A program made the translations under genes and the position numbers. Shown here in pieces: positions 1 to 7,609 of a stretch of 35,722 nucleotides of DNA. How positions within the stretch are numbered: the first letter of the stretch is position 1; every line of letters begins with the position of its first letter. This DNA is from Minisyncoccota bacterium (lineage in GTDB: Bacteria > Patescibacteriota > Minisyncoccia > Minisyncoccales > MHMH01), in NCBI GenBank assembly GCA_028694095.1, contig JAQUTZ010000002.1:1-35722 (forward strand). Direction: 5' to 3'. The notes under the pieces are model-generated. The model saw only the letters and a list, made by a program, of their open reading frames with translations, made no database searches and was not told the origin of the DNA.

Positions 1-1
1 T

Positions 2-76
2 CATGTCAGCAATGAATGCCCGATTCATAACATAAATCCGCGGCCCAACCCGGAATGTCCGGTCCACGGAGTATAG
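2..76 (+). CDS. C-terminal end of an unknown gene (partial)
   Basis: The frame starting at base 2 stays open from the window edge to a TAG at 74-76 and is followed at once by a plus-strand terminator, which is how the end of a real gene looks. Only 24 residues are visible. They contain two Cys-Pro-x-His units (CPIH and CPVH) about 14 residues apart, which could bind metal or be disulfide-forming in an exported tail. The rest of the gene lies outside the window, so no function is given. An open frame of this length can also arise by chance; the terminator is the main support. Confidence 0.45.
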   Translation, partial: HVSNECPIHNINPRPNPECPVHGV

Positions 77-81
77 TTCAT

Positions 82-109
82 AAGCGGCCTGAAACAAGGT
101 CGCTTTTTA
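82..109 (+). terminator. Rho-independent terminator
   Basis: AAGCGGCC and GGTCGCTT form an 8-bp stem with one G-U pair around an 8-nt loop, followed by a T-rich run. The orientation fits the end of the partial plus-strand gene. The minus-strand flavoprotein gene ends inside the T run. Confidence 0.75.
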
Positions 110-1354
110 TTTCTTCGCAGCGCTTTTTCCGGCCAAGTACCCGGTACTCCAGCAGAGCTGGAGGTTATAGCCGCCTGTAGGGCCGTGAAGGTTGATTATC
201 TCTCCCGCTAGGTAAAGGTTGCTTATTATCTTCGATTTCATCGTCTTGGCGTCTATTTCTTTCAGGGATACGCCCCCTTGGGTAATAATGGCGCTGTTGA
301 AGTCTAAAAGTCCGCTTGCCTTCATTTGCATCCCTTTGAGCAGCTTTACCAGGTTTTGGCGCTCTTCTTTTGTAATTTCGTTTACTTTCTTTTCGGGGTT
401 GATGCTAGACATTTCAACTACTATGGGGATGAGCTTCTGGGGCAGCAAGTCCTCCAATGAGTTTCTAAATAGCTTATTACTGTGTTTTTTAAAATCAGAC
501 TGGAGCCTTTTATCCAGTGTTGCAATATCCAGGGCCGGCTTTAAATCCAAAACCATTTCCACTTCGCCCTTCTCCAGAAGTTCTCCGATTTTAGAGCTTA
601 AGTCCAAAACTATGGGACCTGATATTCCAAAATGAGTAAATATCATTTCCCCGAAGCGGGAATCCTGTTTTCTGCCGTTTTGTAAAACATCCAGCCTGAT
701 GTTCTTCAGGCTCAATCCCTGAGCCCTTTTAGGCCAGGCCTCTTTTACTTTTACCGGCACCAGTCCCGGCCTGAGTTTTTCAATCTTGTGCCCCATGCTT
801 TCCAGCCAGCGGTATCCTTCTCCCGTGGAGCCGGTGCCGGGGAAGGATTTTCCTCCGGTGGCGAGGATATAATTTTTAGCTTTGATTTCCTGTCCGTTCT
901 TTAGGACTATTTTCGATATTTTGTTTTCTTTTACGGCTATCCTTCTGACTTCAGAGTCGGTCCATATTTCAACCTTGCTTTCTTTAAGGTAGCCGAGCAG
1001 AACTCTGAGAACGCTGCCCGAACTATTGCTCTTTGGAAAAACCCGGTTGCCTCTTTCTATCTTGGTGGCCATTCCTCTTTTGTTGAAAAAGCTGATTGTC
1101 TCCTGGACTCCGAAAACAGAAAGAGGGGATAAAAGGAAAGCTCCCTCTTTGCCGTATTTTTTAGCCATTTCCTTGGGATCGAATTCGGCTTTGGTGAAAT
1201 TGCTCCTGCCTCTTCCGGTAATCAGAAGCTTTTTACCCAGCCTTTCGTTTTTCTCTAGAAGCAAAACTTCAGCTCCTTCTTGGGCCGCTTTTCCGGCGGC
1301 TGTCATGCCTGCCGCTCCTCCGCCGATTACGATAACGTCGTATGTATGTTCCAT
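107..1354 (-). CDS. HI0933-like (BaiN/YhiN family) FAD-dependent oxidoreductase
   Basis: A 415-residue flavoprotein. The N-terminus carries a Rossmann dinucleotide-binding motif (VIGGGAAGM, residues about 10-18) with the acidic residue of the second strand in LLLEKN. A GRGRSNFT segment near residue 47, an ATGG motif near residue 165 and a C-terminal GGYNLQ segment are typical of the HI0933/YhiN family, whose usual length is about 400 residues. Members bind FAD; physiological substrates are mostly unknown, although BaiN takes part in bile-acid dehydroxylation in clostridia. The protein is soluble, with no signal peptide. It is divergent from the DEAD-box helicase gene. The family call is firm, the reaction is not predicted. 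Confidence 0.92.
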   Translation of the reverse strand: MEHTYDVIVIGGGAAGMTAAGKAAQEGAEVLLLEKNERLGKKLLITGRGRSNFTKAEFDPKEMAKKYGKEGAFLLSPLSVFGVQETISFFNKRGMATKIERGNRVFPKSNSSGSVLRVLLGYLKESKVEIWTDSEVRRIAVKENKISKIVLKNGQEIKAKNYILATGGKSFPGTGSTGEGYRWLESMGHKIEKLRPGLVPVKVKEAWPKRAQGLSLKNIRLDVLQNGRKQDSRFGEMIFTHFGISGPIVLDLSSKIGELLEKGEVEMVLDLKPALDIATLDKRLQSDFKKHSNKLFRNSLEDLLPQKLIPIVVEMSSINPEKKVNEITKEERQNLVKLLKGMQMKASGLLDFNSAIITQGGVSLKEIDAKTMKSKIISNLYLAGEIINLHGPTGGYNLQLCWSTGYLAGKSAAKK

Positions 1355-1406
1355 TACTCAAAAATACCTTTATTGCGGGAAAAACACAAATCTTAATTGC
1401 CCACTA

Positions 1407-1435
1407 TTGACAAGTTATCTGTTTTATACTATACT
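1407..1435 (+). promoter_or_regulatory. Sigma-70 promoter for the DEAD-box helicase
   Basis: TTGACA at 1407-1412 and TATACT at 1430-1435 are separated by exactly 17 bp, close to the ideal. Transcription should begin near 1442, giving an approximately 92-nt leader before the ATG at 1534. Confidence 0.85.
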
Positions 1436-1479
1436 GGAATTGTAATTGAATCTCATAGTTTACCTCAAAAGAACCTACG

Positions 1480-1499
1480 AGACCAACCGGTCTTTTTTT
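1480..1499 (+). terminator. Terminator-like hairpin inside the helicase leader
   Basis: AGACC and GGTCT form a 5-bp stem around AACC, followed by seven T. It lies between the promoter at 1407 and the start codon at 1534. The gene upstream is on the other strand, so this cannot simply be the end of a preceding plus-strand gene. It is a candidate attenuator, or the end of a short leader RNA. Confidence 0.6.
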
Positions 1500-1533
1500 A
1501 TTTGTAACAGCCGGCTCTTACGAAATTAACGAC

Positions 1534-2745
1534 ATGAGAAGTTTCAACAAAAGAATGCCGCGAAAGCGTTTATTCCAATCACACTACAAAGATGCAGCGT
1601 CGGTTGGCTTTGGACGCAGGAAGCCCATGGGCGGACGCCAGAAAACAATAGATCCCGCCAGGTTTATCAATAAAGCGGTTCAGGTAGGGGAAACGGAAGT
1701 TTTCGTCCCCCAGAACCAATTCAGAGACTTTAAAATCGATCGCCGGCTGGTGGGCGCGGTGGAAGCCAGGGGATACCAGGCTCCCACCCCCATTCAGGAC
1801 CAGATCATCCCTCACATTACAGAGGGATCTGACGTGGTCGGAATAGCCGATACCGGTACCGGCAAGACAGCTGCCTTTCTGCTGCCTCTTATAAGCAAAA
1901 TCCTCAGGGATTCGAGGGAAAAAGTTTTAATCATTGCCCCAACTAGAGAGCTCGCCATTCAGATTGATGCGGAGTTCAAGCAATTTACCAGGGGAATGAG
2001 AATCTTTTCCGTTTGCTGCGTAGGAGGCGTCGGCATAGGCAGGCAAATTTCAGATCTTCGAAGAAGTCACAACTTGATTGTTGGAACCCCAGGGAGGATA
2101 AAAGACCTCATGGGGAGAAGGATGATTAATCTGTCTTTATTTAACAGTGTTGTTTTAGACGAAGCAGACAGGATGTTTGACATGGGCTTCATCAACGACA
2201 CCCGCCTTATCATGAGCGGACTGCCGAAGACCCGCCAAACGCTTTTCTTTTCAGCGACTATCTCCAGGGATATAGAAAGGATTATCGGGGAGTTTACCCA
2301 GAATCCTGTCAGTGTCTTTCTTAAAACCAGAGACACCTCCCAGAATGTCGATCAGGACGTTGTCAGGATAGACCGGGGAAAGAACAAATTGGATGTCCTT
2401 AACGAGCTTTTAAGCCAAAAGGAATTCAGCAAGGTTCTTATTTTCGGCCGAACCAAGCACGGAGTAGAAAAGCTTTCAAGAGTGCTTTACCGCAACGGAT
2501 TCAAAGCCGAATCCATTCACGGGAACAAGAATAATTCCCAAAGGCAGAGAGCCTTGGGCATGTTTAAAGACAACAGGGTAAGGATACTGGTTGCCACTGA
2601 TGTGGCTGCCAGAGGAATCGACGTTGCAGACATAAGCCATGTTATCAATTACGACGCTCCCGCAACCTACGAAGACTACATTCACCGCATCGGCCGTACG
2701 GGAAGATGCGACAAAAAGGGAGTAGCTCTTACATTCGTGGAATAA
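1534..2745 (+). CDS. DEAD-box ATP-dependent RNA helicase
   Basis: A 403-residue helicase of superfamily 2 that unwinds short RNA duplexes, probably in ribosome assembly or mRNA turnover. The full motif series is visible: Q motif (PTPIQ), motif I (ADTGTGKT, near residue 107), Ia (PTRELA), Ib (TPGR), II (DEAD, starting at residue 209), III (SAT), then the C-terminal RecA lobe with TDVAARGIDV and HRIGRTGR. A basic N-terminal stretch of about 55 residues precedes the core, and the protein stops soon after motif VI, so it lacks the C-terminal RNA-binding tail of DeaD or DbpA; it is closest to an RhlE-like minimal helicase. No Shine-Dalgarno is visible at the start. Its leader contains a terminator-like hairpin, which suggests regulated expression, as is common for cold-induced helicases. 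Confidence 0.95.
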   Translation: MRSFNKRMPRKRLFQSHYKDAASVGFGRRKPMGGRQKTIDPARFINKAVQVGETEVFVPQNQFRDFKIDRRLVGAVEARGYQAPTPIQDQIIPHITEGSDVVGIADTGTGKTAAFLLPLISKILRDSREKVLIIAPTRELAIQIDAEFKQFTRGMRIFSVCCVGGVGIGRQISDLRRSHNLIVGTPGRIKDLMGRRMINLSLFNSVVLDEADRMFDMGFINDTRLIMSGLPKTRQTLFFSATISRDIERIIGEFTQNPVSVFLKTRDTSQNVDQDVVRIDRGKNKLDVLNELLSQKEFSKVLIFGRTKHGVEKLSRVLYRNGFKAESIHGNKNNSQRQRALGMFKDNRVRILVATDVAARGIDVADISHVINYDAPATYEDYIHRIGRTGRCDKKGVALTFVE

Positions 2746-2755
2746 GGAACGTAAG

Positions 2756-2778
2756 ACCGCCGACACCGGCGGTTTTTT
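2756..2778 (+). terminator. Rho-independent terminator after the helicase
   Basis: ACCGCCG and CGGCGGT form a perfect 7-bp GC-rich stem around ACAC, followed by six T. It ends the helicase transcript 10 bp after its stop codon. Confidence 0.9.
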
Positions 2779-2809
2779 GTTTGGAAAAGATGCCTTATCC
2801 CGCGTATTT

Positions 2810-2818
2810 TGCTAAAAT
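2810..2818 (+). promoter_or_regulatory. Extended -10 promoter, near-leaderless, for the DUF192 gene
   Basis: TGC followed by TAAAAT (2813-2818) is an extended -10 element. The ATG at 2825 lies where transcription should begin, so the mRNA is predicted to be leaderless. No clear -35 is present. Confidence 0.6.
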
Positions 2819-2824
2819 ATGTAA

Positions 2825-3274
2825 ATGAAAAGAAAAAGCGCTTTATTGATTTTTGCGGCTGCGGTTGTTTTGGCTGCAGCAGCAGGATGGTTTTTTGGCA
2901 GCCCTTCGGAGGAGGCTAGGGCATGTTTTAAAGACAATTGTTTTTCAATAGAAATAGCTTCTACTCCAAAAGAAAGAAGCACGGGATTGATGTTCAGGGA
3001 AAGCTTGCCAAAAAATGAGGGCATGCTGTTTGTTTTTGAAAAAGAGGGGAGCTATTCTTTCTGGATGAAGAACGTTATCATCCCTCTGGATATTATTTGG
3101 ATGGATAAAGAGGGCAGAGTTGCTTATATTGCAGAAAACCTCCAGCCCGATTCCGGCCTTCATTACGAAACCGTAAATCCCGGCCAAAGGGCTAAATACG
3201 TATTGGAAATAAACGGCGGTCTGGCAGCTCAAATCGGATTAACCGTCGGGGATATGATAGAAATAAAATATTAA
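2825..3274 (+). CDS. DUF192 family exported protein
   Basis: A 149-residue protein with an N-terminal hydrophobic segment (residues about 5-25) acting as signal peptide or anchor, followed by one DUF192 domain of about 110 residues. Family hallmarks are visible: ERSTGLMFR, a phenylalanine- and methionine-rich middle with FWMKN, a PLDIIW segment, and the ending LEINGG. DUF192 proteins are small secreted beta-rich proteins whose biochemical role is not settled. The next gene starts 1 bp after its stop, so the two form an operon. Expression probably starts at the extended -10 box directly in front of its ATG. Confidence 0.9.
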   Translation: MKRKSALLIFAAAVVLAAAAGWFFGSPSEEARACFKDNCFSIEIASTPKERSTGLMFRESLPKNEGMLFVFEKEGSYSFWMKNVIIPLDIIWMDKEGRVAYIAENLQPDSGLHYETVNPGQRAKYVLEINGGLAAQIGLTVGDMIEIKY

Positions 3275-3275
3275 T

Positions 3276-3911
3276 ATGAACTTAGGGATACTCCTCATAC
3301 TGATTACCTTATTCGGATATGCCAGCAATTGGATTAACTGGCAGTTTTTGAATTACAAGCTGGTGCGCCTGCTGTATTTCCTGGGTTCTTTCGTCCACGA
3401 GTCCTCTCATGCCGTTTTGTGCTTGCTGACCGGAGCTAAAATAAAGGAGTTCAAGGTTTTTTCCAGACAGCCCAGGGTAGTCCATTTAGAACCTAAGCTT
3501 CCCTTATTGGGAATGCCCCTGATATCCCTGGCTCCGCTGTTCGGAGGATCGGCCTTCTTATTCCTTCTCAACCGTTTTTGGCTGAAAGATTACTTCATTA
3601 TTTCTAAGATATCGGAATGGCAGGAAGCGATTTTTCTTCCATTCGATCTGCTGTCCCAGATTAATCTGCTGGAATGGCAGAGCTGGGTGATGATTTTCAT
3701 ATTCCTGAACGTGGGAGCTATGATAGGGCCATCTCTTAAAGACTTAAAGAATTTCTGGCCGGTTCTGATACTGTTTTTCTTTATTAACTCTCCGGCGTTG
3801 CTGGGCTTTGCTTACTTGGTCTTAGGACTGATTTTAACCAATCTAATAATACAGCTGATTCTTGTCATTCTTATTTTCCTCGGCAGGCTGATTTTAAAAC
3901 TGCCTCTGTGA
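3276..3911 (+). CDS. Polytopic membrane protein with HESSH zinc-protease signature
   Basis: A 211-residue integral membrane protein with about five hydrophobic segments. Residues 41-45 read HESSH, an HExxH zinc-binding signature placed at the edge of a membrane helix, followed by a conserved-looking LTGAKIKEF segment and PLFGG. This arrangement resembles membrane-embedded site-2-protease-like (M50-type) metalloproteases, but the third ligand motif of true M50 enzymes is not obvious, so activity is uncertain. It lies in an operon 1 bp after the DUF192 gene. An alternative is a non-catalytic relative. No soluble domain is present. Confidence 0.7.
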   Translation: MNLGILLILITLFGYASNWINWQFLNYKLVRLLYFLGSFVHESSHAVLCLLTGAKIKEFKVFSRQPRVVHLEPKLPLLGMPLISLAPLFGGSAFLFLLNRFWLKDYFIISKISEWQEAIFLPFDLLSQINLLEWQSWVMIFIFLNVGAMIGPSLKDLKNFWPVLILFFFINSPALLGFAYLVLGLILTNLIIQLILVILIFLGRLILKLPL

Positions 3912-3924
3912 GTTTTTTTGGGCT

Positions 3925-3934
3925 GTGGTACAAT
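3925..3934 (+). promoter_or_regulatory. TRTG-type extended -10 promoter for the histidine kinase
   Basis: TGTG, one base, then TACAAT (3929-3934) matches the -16/extended -10 pattern. The ATG at 3943 is 8 bp downstream, so the mRNA should have practically no leader. A weak T run at 3913-3919 precedes it. Confidence 0.6.
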
Positions 3935-3942
3935 AAACTAAT

Positions 3943-6510
3943 ATGCCCACTTCGGCACTTAATAAAAAGGAGGGAAGCGCGCGCGGCTTGCTGGGGAGAA
4001 GGCCTGATGTCTGTTTGGATATTTTCAGGTCGTCTCGCGATGCTGTAATTTTGGCAGACGGCCAGGGAAGGGTTTTGGATTGGAACAAGGCTGCAGAAAA
4101 AATATTCGGATACAAGAAAACAGAAGTACTCGGAAAGAAATTCCACAACCTTATAATGCCAGGCAAGCACAAGGCAGACTATTTTAAGGGAATGGAAGAA
4201 TTCAGGAAGACTGGAAAGGGTAAGTTTATAGGCAAGGTGTATGAAGTGGTCGCCCTGAGAAAGAGCGGAGAAAAATTTATCGTAGAGCTTGCTCTTTCTG
4301 CCTTCAAAATGGACGGAGAATGGCATTCAATGGGCATTGTTAGAGACATCACCGAAAGAATTAAGCGGGAAAAAGAGGGGCTTTTTGAAAAAGAAAAATA
4401 TGAGCAAATCATCCGCAATGCCGTAGATGGTTTCTGGTTGGTTTCGGCTGCCGGATTTCTGCTGGACGTCAACGACGCTTACTGCAAAATATCCGGGTAC
4501 AGCAGGAAAGAATTGATGGGCATGCATATTTCAGACTTAGATATTGAAGACGGGCCGGCTGCGATCAAAAAGCAAATAAAAGAAATTAAAAAGCATGGCC
4601 ATCTGCGTTTCGAGAAGCGGCACAAAAGAAAAGACGGAAGGGTAATAGACGTTGAAATATCAGCCACCCACCTGCCCGCCGACAAAGGGAGATTTTATAC
4701 TTTCATAAGGAATATTACGGAGATAAAAGAATTTAGAGAAAAACTAAAAAACGCTGCCAAATTCCCCGAAGAAAATCCCGATCCCGTCATACGCGTTAAA
4801 AAGGACGGCGAGATAATTTATTCCAATAGGGCCAGTGCAAGGATTTTTTCCCAGCTGAAAAAAGAAAATAAAGGGAAGGCTTATTGGCTTAAAACCATTA
4901 AAGATTCGCTTAAAGACGGGGAAATAAAAACGAAAGACATAGAGATAGGCGACCGCATTTATTCTTTTAAGATTGTGCCGGTAAAGAGGACAGATTACGT
5001 CAATGTTTACTGTAGAGACATAACAGAGGAAAGAAAAACTGAAGAATTATTTTTACAAACCAAAGAAGATTTAAGGAGGGCTCAGGCAGTTGGCAATATA
5101 GGGAGCTGGCGTTTGGGTTTGGAGAGCGGAAGGCTGTTATGGTCAGATGAAAATTATAGTATATTCGGAGTTCCCAAGGGAACACCCATGACTTACGGTA
5201 AATTTCTTGAAATTGTCCATCCCGAGGACAGGGAATTCGTTAACCGGGAATGGCAGGAGGCGCTTAAGGGGAAGCCTTATAATATAGAACATAGAATTGT
5301 AAAAAAAGATAAAGTGAGGTGGGTGAGAGAGAGGGCGGAGCTTGAGTTTGACGATAGGGGCCGGCTGACGGGAGGATTTGGAACCACGCAAGATATTACC
5401 GAAGAAAAAAAGATTGAAGAGGAAAGATTGGCACAAAAAGCCAGGTACGAAGCTATAATAAGGACTTCCATCGACGGTTTTTGGATAGCCGACGTAGAAA
5501 GAGATGGCTTTTTACTGGATGTTAACGACGCTTACTGCAAAATGTCCGGATACAGCAGGGAAGAATTATTGCGAATGAAAATCGTCGATTTAGAGGCACG
5601 AGAAACCCCGGAAGAAGCCAGGCGGCATTTCAAAAAAATAATAGTACAGGGTTCCGACCGTTTCGAAAGCCAGCACAAAAGAAAAGACGGAAGCGTTTTC
5701 GATGTTGAAATAAGCGCTAGCTATTTGGAGGGAGGAGAGTTTTCCGTGATTATCAGGGATGTTACCGAAAGAAAAGAACTTGACCGCAGCAGAAGAGAAT
5801 TCGTTTCTATTGCTTCCCATCAGCTTCAAACTCCTTTAACTATTATTCGCTGGTATATTGAAAGGCTGCAGGACGAAAAACTCGGAAAGCTGACCAATGA
5901 GCAAAAAGAGTATTTAGCCGAAGTCAGACAGTCGGCTACAGACATGACAAAACTTGTTAGCGACCTGCTCAATGTTTCCCGCGTGGAAAATGGCAGGCTT
6001 AAGATAGAGCTGGAACCCGCGAATTTTAAAGATTTGATTAAAGAAATAGTGGAACACCAGAAAAAGCGGGTAAAGGCTGACAAATGCAAAATAAACATTG
6101 AAGCACCTGGCAGCCTTCCTGATGTTCCGGTGGATAAGTCCCTGCTTTCTCAAGCTATAGGAAATTTAATAATTAATGCCATTAATTATTCCAAGCCAGA
6201 TGATTGTCGGGTGGGGGTAAAAATTAGAAAGAAATCACAAAAATATATTATTTCTGTCCAAGATAATGGCATTGGCATACCGAAAACTTCCCAGAATAGA
6301 ATTTTTGAAAAGTTCTTTCGTGCCTATAACGCCCAAAGGAAAAAAACCAGGGGAACGGGACTGGGGCTTTTTATAACAAAGAAAATTCTTGAAGCTGCCG
6401 GATGCGATATCTGGTTTGAATCAGAAGAGAATAGGGGTACGACTTTTTACGTTTCCATTCCCCTTAAAGGCATGAAGCAAAAGAAAGGGGAAAAGCAGAT
6501 AGGAACTTGA
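3943..6510 (+). CDS. Soluble multi-PAS sensor histidine kinase
   Basis: An 855-residue histidine kinase with no transmembrane segment, so it should sense cytoplasmic signals. Five PAS modules can be delimited: about 23-135, 150-265, 268-368, 378-492 and 500-612. Most end in the PAC signature DITE/DVTE. PAS 2 and PAS 5 are near-duplicates: both contain a DGFW start, LLDVNDAYCK, SGYSR and HKRKDG. The kinase core follows, with the HisKA phosphoacceptor His626 in SHQLQTPL, the N box at Asn741, the G1 box DNGIGIP and the G2 box GTGLGL. Two single-domain response regulators lie downstream and are the likely phosphorylation partners. The ligand is unknown; PAS folds may bind haem, flavin or small metabolites, but no diagnostic cofactor residue was identified here. 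Confidence 0.95.
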   Translation: MPTSALNKKEGSARGLLGRRPDVCLDIFRSSRDAVILADGQGRVLDWNKAAEKIFGYKKTEVLGKKFHNLIMPGKHKADYFKGMEEFRKTGKGKFIGKVYEVVALRKSGEKFIVELALSAFKMDGEWHSMGIVRDITERIKREKEGLFEKEKYEQIIRNAVDGFWLVSAAGFLLDVNDAYCKISGYSRKELMGMHISDLDIEDGPAAIKKQIKEIKKHGHLRFEKRHKRKDGRVIDVEISATHLPADKGRFYTFIRNITEIKEFREKLKNAAKFPEENPDPVIRVKKDGEIIYSNRASARIFSQLKKENKGKAYWLKTIKDSLKDGEIKTKDIEIGDRIYSFKIVPVKRTDYVNVYCRDITEERKTEELFLQTKEDLRRAQAVGNIGSWRLGLESGRLLWSDENYSIFGVPKGTPMTYGKFLEIVHPEDREFVNREWQEALKGKPYNIEHRIVKKDKVRWVRERAELEFDDRGRLTGGFGTTQDITEEKKIEEERLAQKARYEAIIRTSIDGFWIADVERDGFLLDVNDAYCKMSGYSREELLRMKIVDLEARETPEEARRHFKKIIVQGSDRFESQHKRKDGSVFDVEISASYLEGGEFSVIIRDVTERKELDRSRREFVSIASHQLQTPLTIIRWYIERLQDEKLGKLTNEQKEYLAEVRQSATDMTKLVSDLLNVSRVENGRLKIELEPANFKDLIKEIVEHQKKRVKADKCKINIEAPGSLPDVPVDKSLLSQAIGNLIINAINYSKPDDCRVGVKIRKKSQKYIISVQDNGIGIPKTSQNRIFEKFFRAYNAQRKKTRGTGLGLFITKKILEAAGCDIWFESEENRGTTFYVSIPLKGMKQKKGEKQIGT

Positions 6511-6530
6511 TTGTTTGTTGTTTGGGGTGG

Positions 6531-6539
6531 TGATAAAAT
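6531..6539 (+). promoter_or_regulatory. Extended -10 promoter upstream of the first response regulator
   Basis: TGA then TAAAAT (6534-6539) lies 20 bp after the kinase stop codon. It would create a leader of about 140 nt before the ATG at 6684, with a terminator hairpin in it. Confidence 0.5.
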
Positions 6540-6554
6540 AAAAGAGAAAAACAT

Positions 6555-6659
6555 ATGAGATGGAGGGAACTCATATTTAATAATAATTCAGCGGGCTTAG
6601 CCTCGGCGATTTTTTCGCCGGTTTTTTTGTTTCTATGGATGGTTCCCCCAGAAGAATAA
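6555..6659 (+). CDS. Possible 34-residue leader peptide
   Basis: An ATG at 6555 opens a 34-codon frame ending in TAA at 6657-6659. It has a hydrophobic middle (AIFSPVFLFLW) and passes through the terminator hairpin at 6604-6628. No Shine-Dalgarno is seen. It could be a leader peptide, a small membrane protein or a chance frame; the overlap with the hairpin is the only reason to list it. Confidence 0.2.
   Translation: MRWRELIFNNNSAGLASAIFSPVFLFLWMVPPEE
6604..6628 (+). terminator. Terminator hairpin between kinase and response regulator
   Basis: CGGCGA and TCGCCG form a perfect 6-bp stem around four T, followed by G and seven T. It either ends the kinase transcript or acts as an attenuator in the leader that begins at the promoter at 6531. 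Confidence 0.8.
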
Positions 6660-6683
6660 AATCTAGAAAAACGTATTTGAAAC

Positions 6684-7064
6684 ATGAAAGCTCGCAATAA
6701 AAAAATTATTATTGTAGATGACGACCTTTCTGTCCAAAAAATCCTTACCGAGAAGCTTAAGTGTGAGGGGTTTGAATGTTTTGGCGCCTGCGACGGCAAA
6801 GAAGCTTTAAAAATAATACGAAAAGAGAAGCCGGATTTGATTCTATTGGATATCGTTATGCCCAGACTGGATGGCATATCCGTCCTGAAAATCATCAAAA
6901 AGAATAAAGATACAAGAAAAATTATTATTTTGGTGCTAACCAACCTCAGCAGCAGCCATACGCTGGAAGAATCGCTTAAGGCGGGGGTTACAGATTATCT
7001 CATTAAAGCCGACTATACCCTTGATGATCTCGTGCGAAAAATTAAGGAAAAATTGCATTGTTAG
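6684..7064 (+). CDS. Single-domain response regulator (REC)
   Basis: A 126-residue protein that is a receiver domain only. The acidic pocket is DDD at 12-14, the phosphoacceptor is Asp56 in LLDIVMP, the conserved Thr lies in LVLTN, and the conserved Lys in LIKAD. There is no DNA-binding or enzymatic output domain, so it probably works by protein-protein contact, or as a phosphate relay or sink for the upstream multi-PAS kinase. It is separated from the kinase by a terminator and possibly its own promoter, so the two genes can be expressed differently. Confidence 0.95.
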   Translation: MKARNKKIIIVDDDLSVQKILTEKLKCEGFECFGACDGKEALKIIRKEKPDLILLDIVMPRLDGISVLKIIKKNKDTRKIIILVLTNLSSSHTLEESLKAGVTDYLIKADYTLDDLVRKIKEKLHC

Positions 7065-7118
7065 CACCCTATTTGGCAGCATGTTGTTAATAGAGTATAT
7101 TTTTATTCCGGATTGTCA

Positions 7119-7124
7119 TATAAT
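7119..7124 (+). promoter_or_regulatory. -10 element of the second response regulator
   Basis: A consensus TATAAT lies 34 bp before the ATG at 7159, with no strong -35. A purine-rich GGGGGAGA stretch at 7132-7139 is rather far from the start codon for a normal ribosome-binding site. Confidence 0.5.
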
Positions 7125-7158
7125 AAAGTAGTGGGGGAGATAATTAAATAAATTCATC

Positions 7159-7599
7159 ATGATCACCAAAAGAATACTATTAATAGAAGACGAAGAGGTT
7201 CTTTCTCGAGCGATATCTGCCGAATTAGAAAGAGAGGGATTTAAAATAATTCGGGCCTTTAACGGCGAGGAGGGGGTAAAGAAGGCAATGTCGTCTAAAC
7301 CCAATCTAATTTTACTGGATTTAATATTGCCCAAGAAAAACGGCTTTGAGGTGTTAGGGGAGCTTAAGCAATCTACCTTAACTAAAAACATACCCGTAAT
7401 AATTCTTAGTGCTCTCGATCAGGACGAGGAGATAAAAAAGGGATTAAAAATGGGGGCGGACGATTATTTCGTTAAATCCCAACATGCTTTAGCCGAAATA
7501 GTTGAAAAGATAAATAGTTTTTTTAAATCAGGAACCGCAGCTGCCGGAACGTCTCAAGGTGGGAGGGTAGTAGATTTGAGGGACAGGAAAAGCCATTAG
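7159..7599 (+). CDS. Single-domain response regulator (REC) with short tail
   Basis: A 146-residue receiver-only response regulator. The acidic residues are Glu10, Asp11 and Glu12, the phosphoacceptor is Asp54 in LLDLILP, the conserved Ser is in IILSA, and the conserved Lys in YFVKS. About 25 residues after the domain are low in order (Gly, Ala, Thr) and end in a charged stretch. It starts 95 bp after the first regulator and 11 bp before the dockerin-protein gene, so it may be co-transcribed with the surface-protein genes. With the multi-PAS kinase it makes a small phosphorelay module. Confidence 0.95.
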   Translation: MITKRILLIEDEEVLSRAISAELEREGFKIIRAFNGEEGVKKAMSSKPNLILLDLILPKKNGFEVLGELKQSTLTKNIPVIILSALDQDEEIKKGLKMGADDYFVKSQHALAEIVEKINSFFKSGTAAAGTSQGGRVVDLRDRKSH

Positions 7600-7609
7600 G
7601 CTCATATTT

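Noticed and set aside
219..635. Long plus-strand frame opposite the flavoprotein gene
   Set aside because: It is antisense to a well-supported gene, hydrophobic and serine-rich in the way of shadow frames, with no ribosome-binding site.
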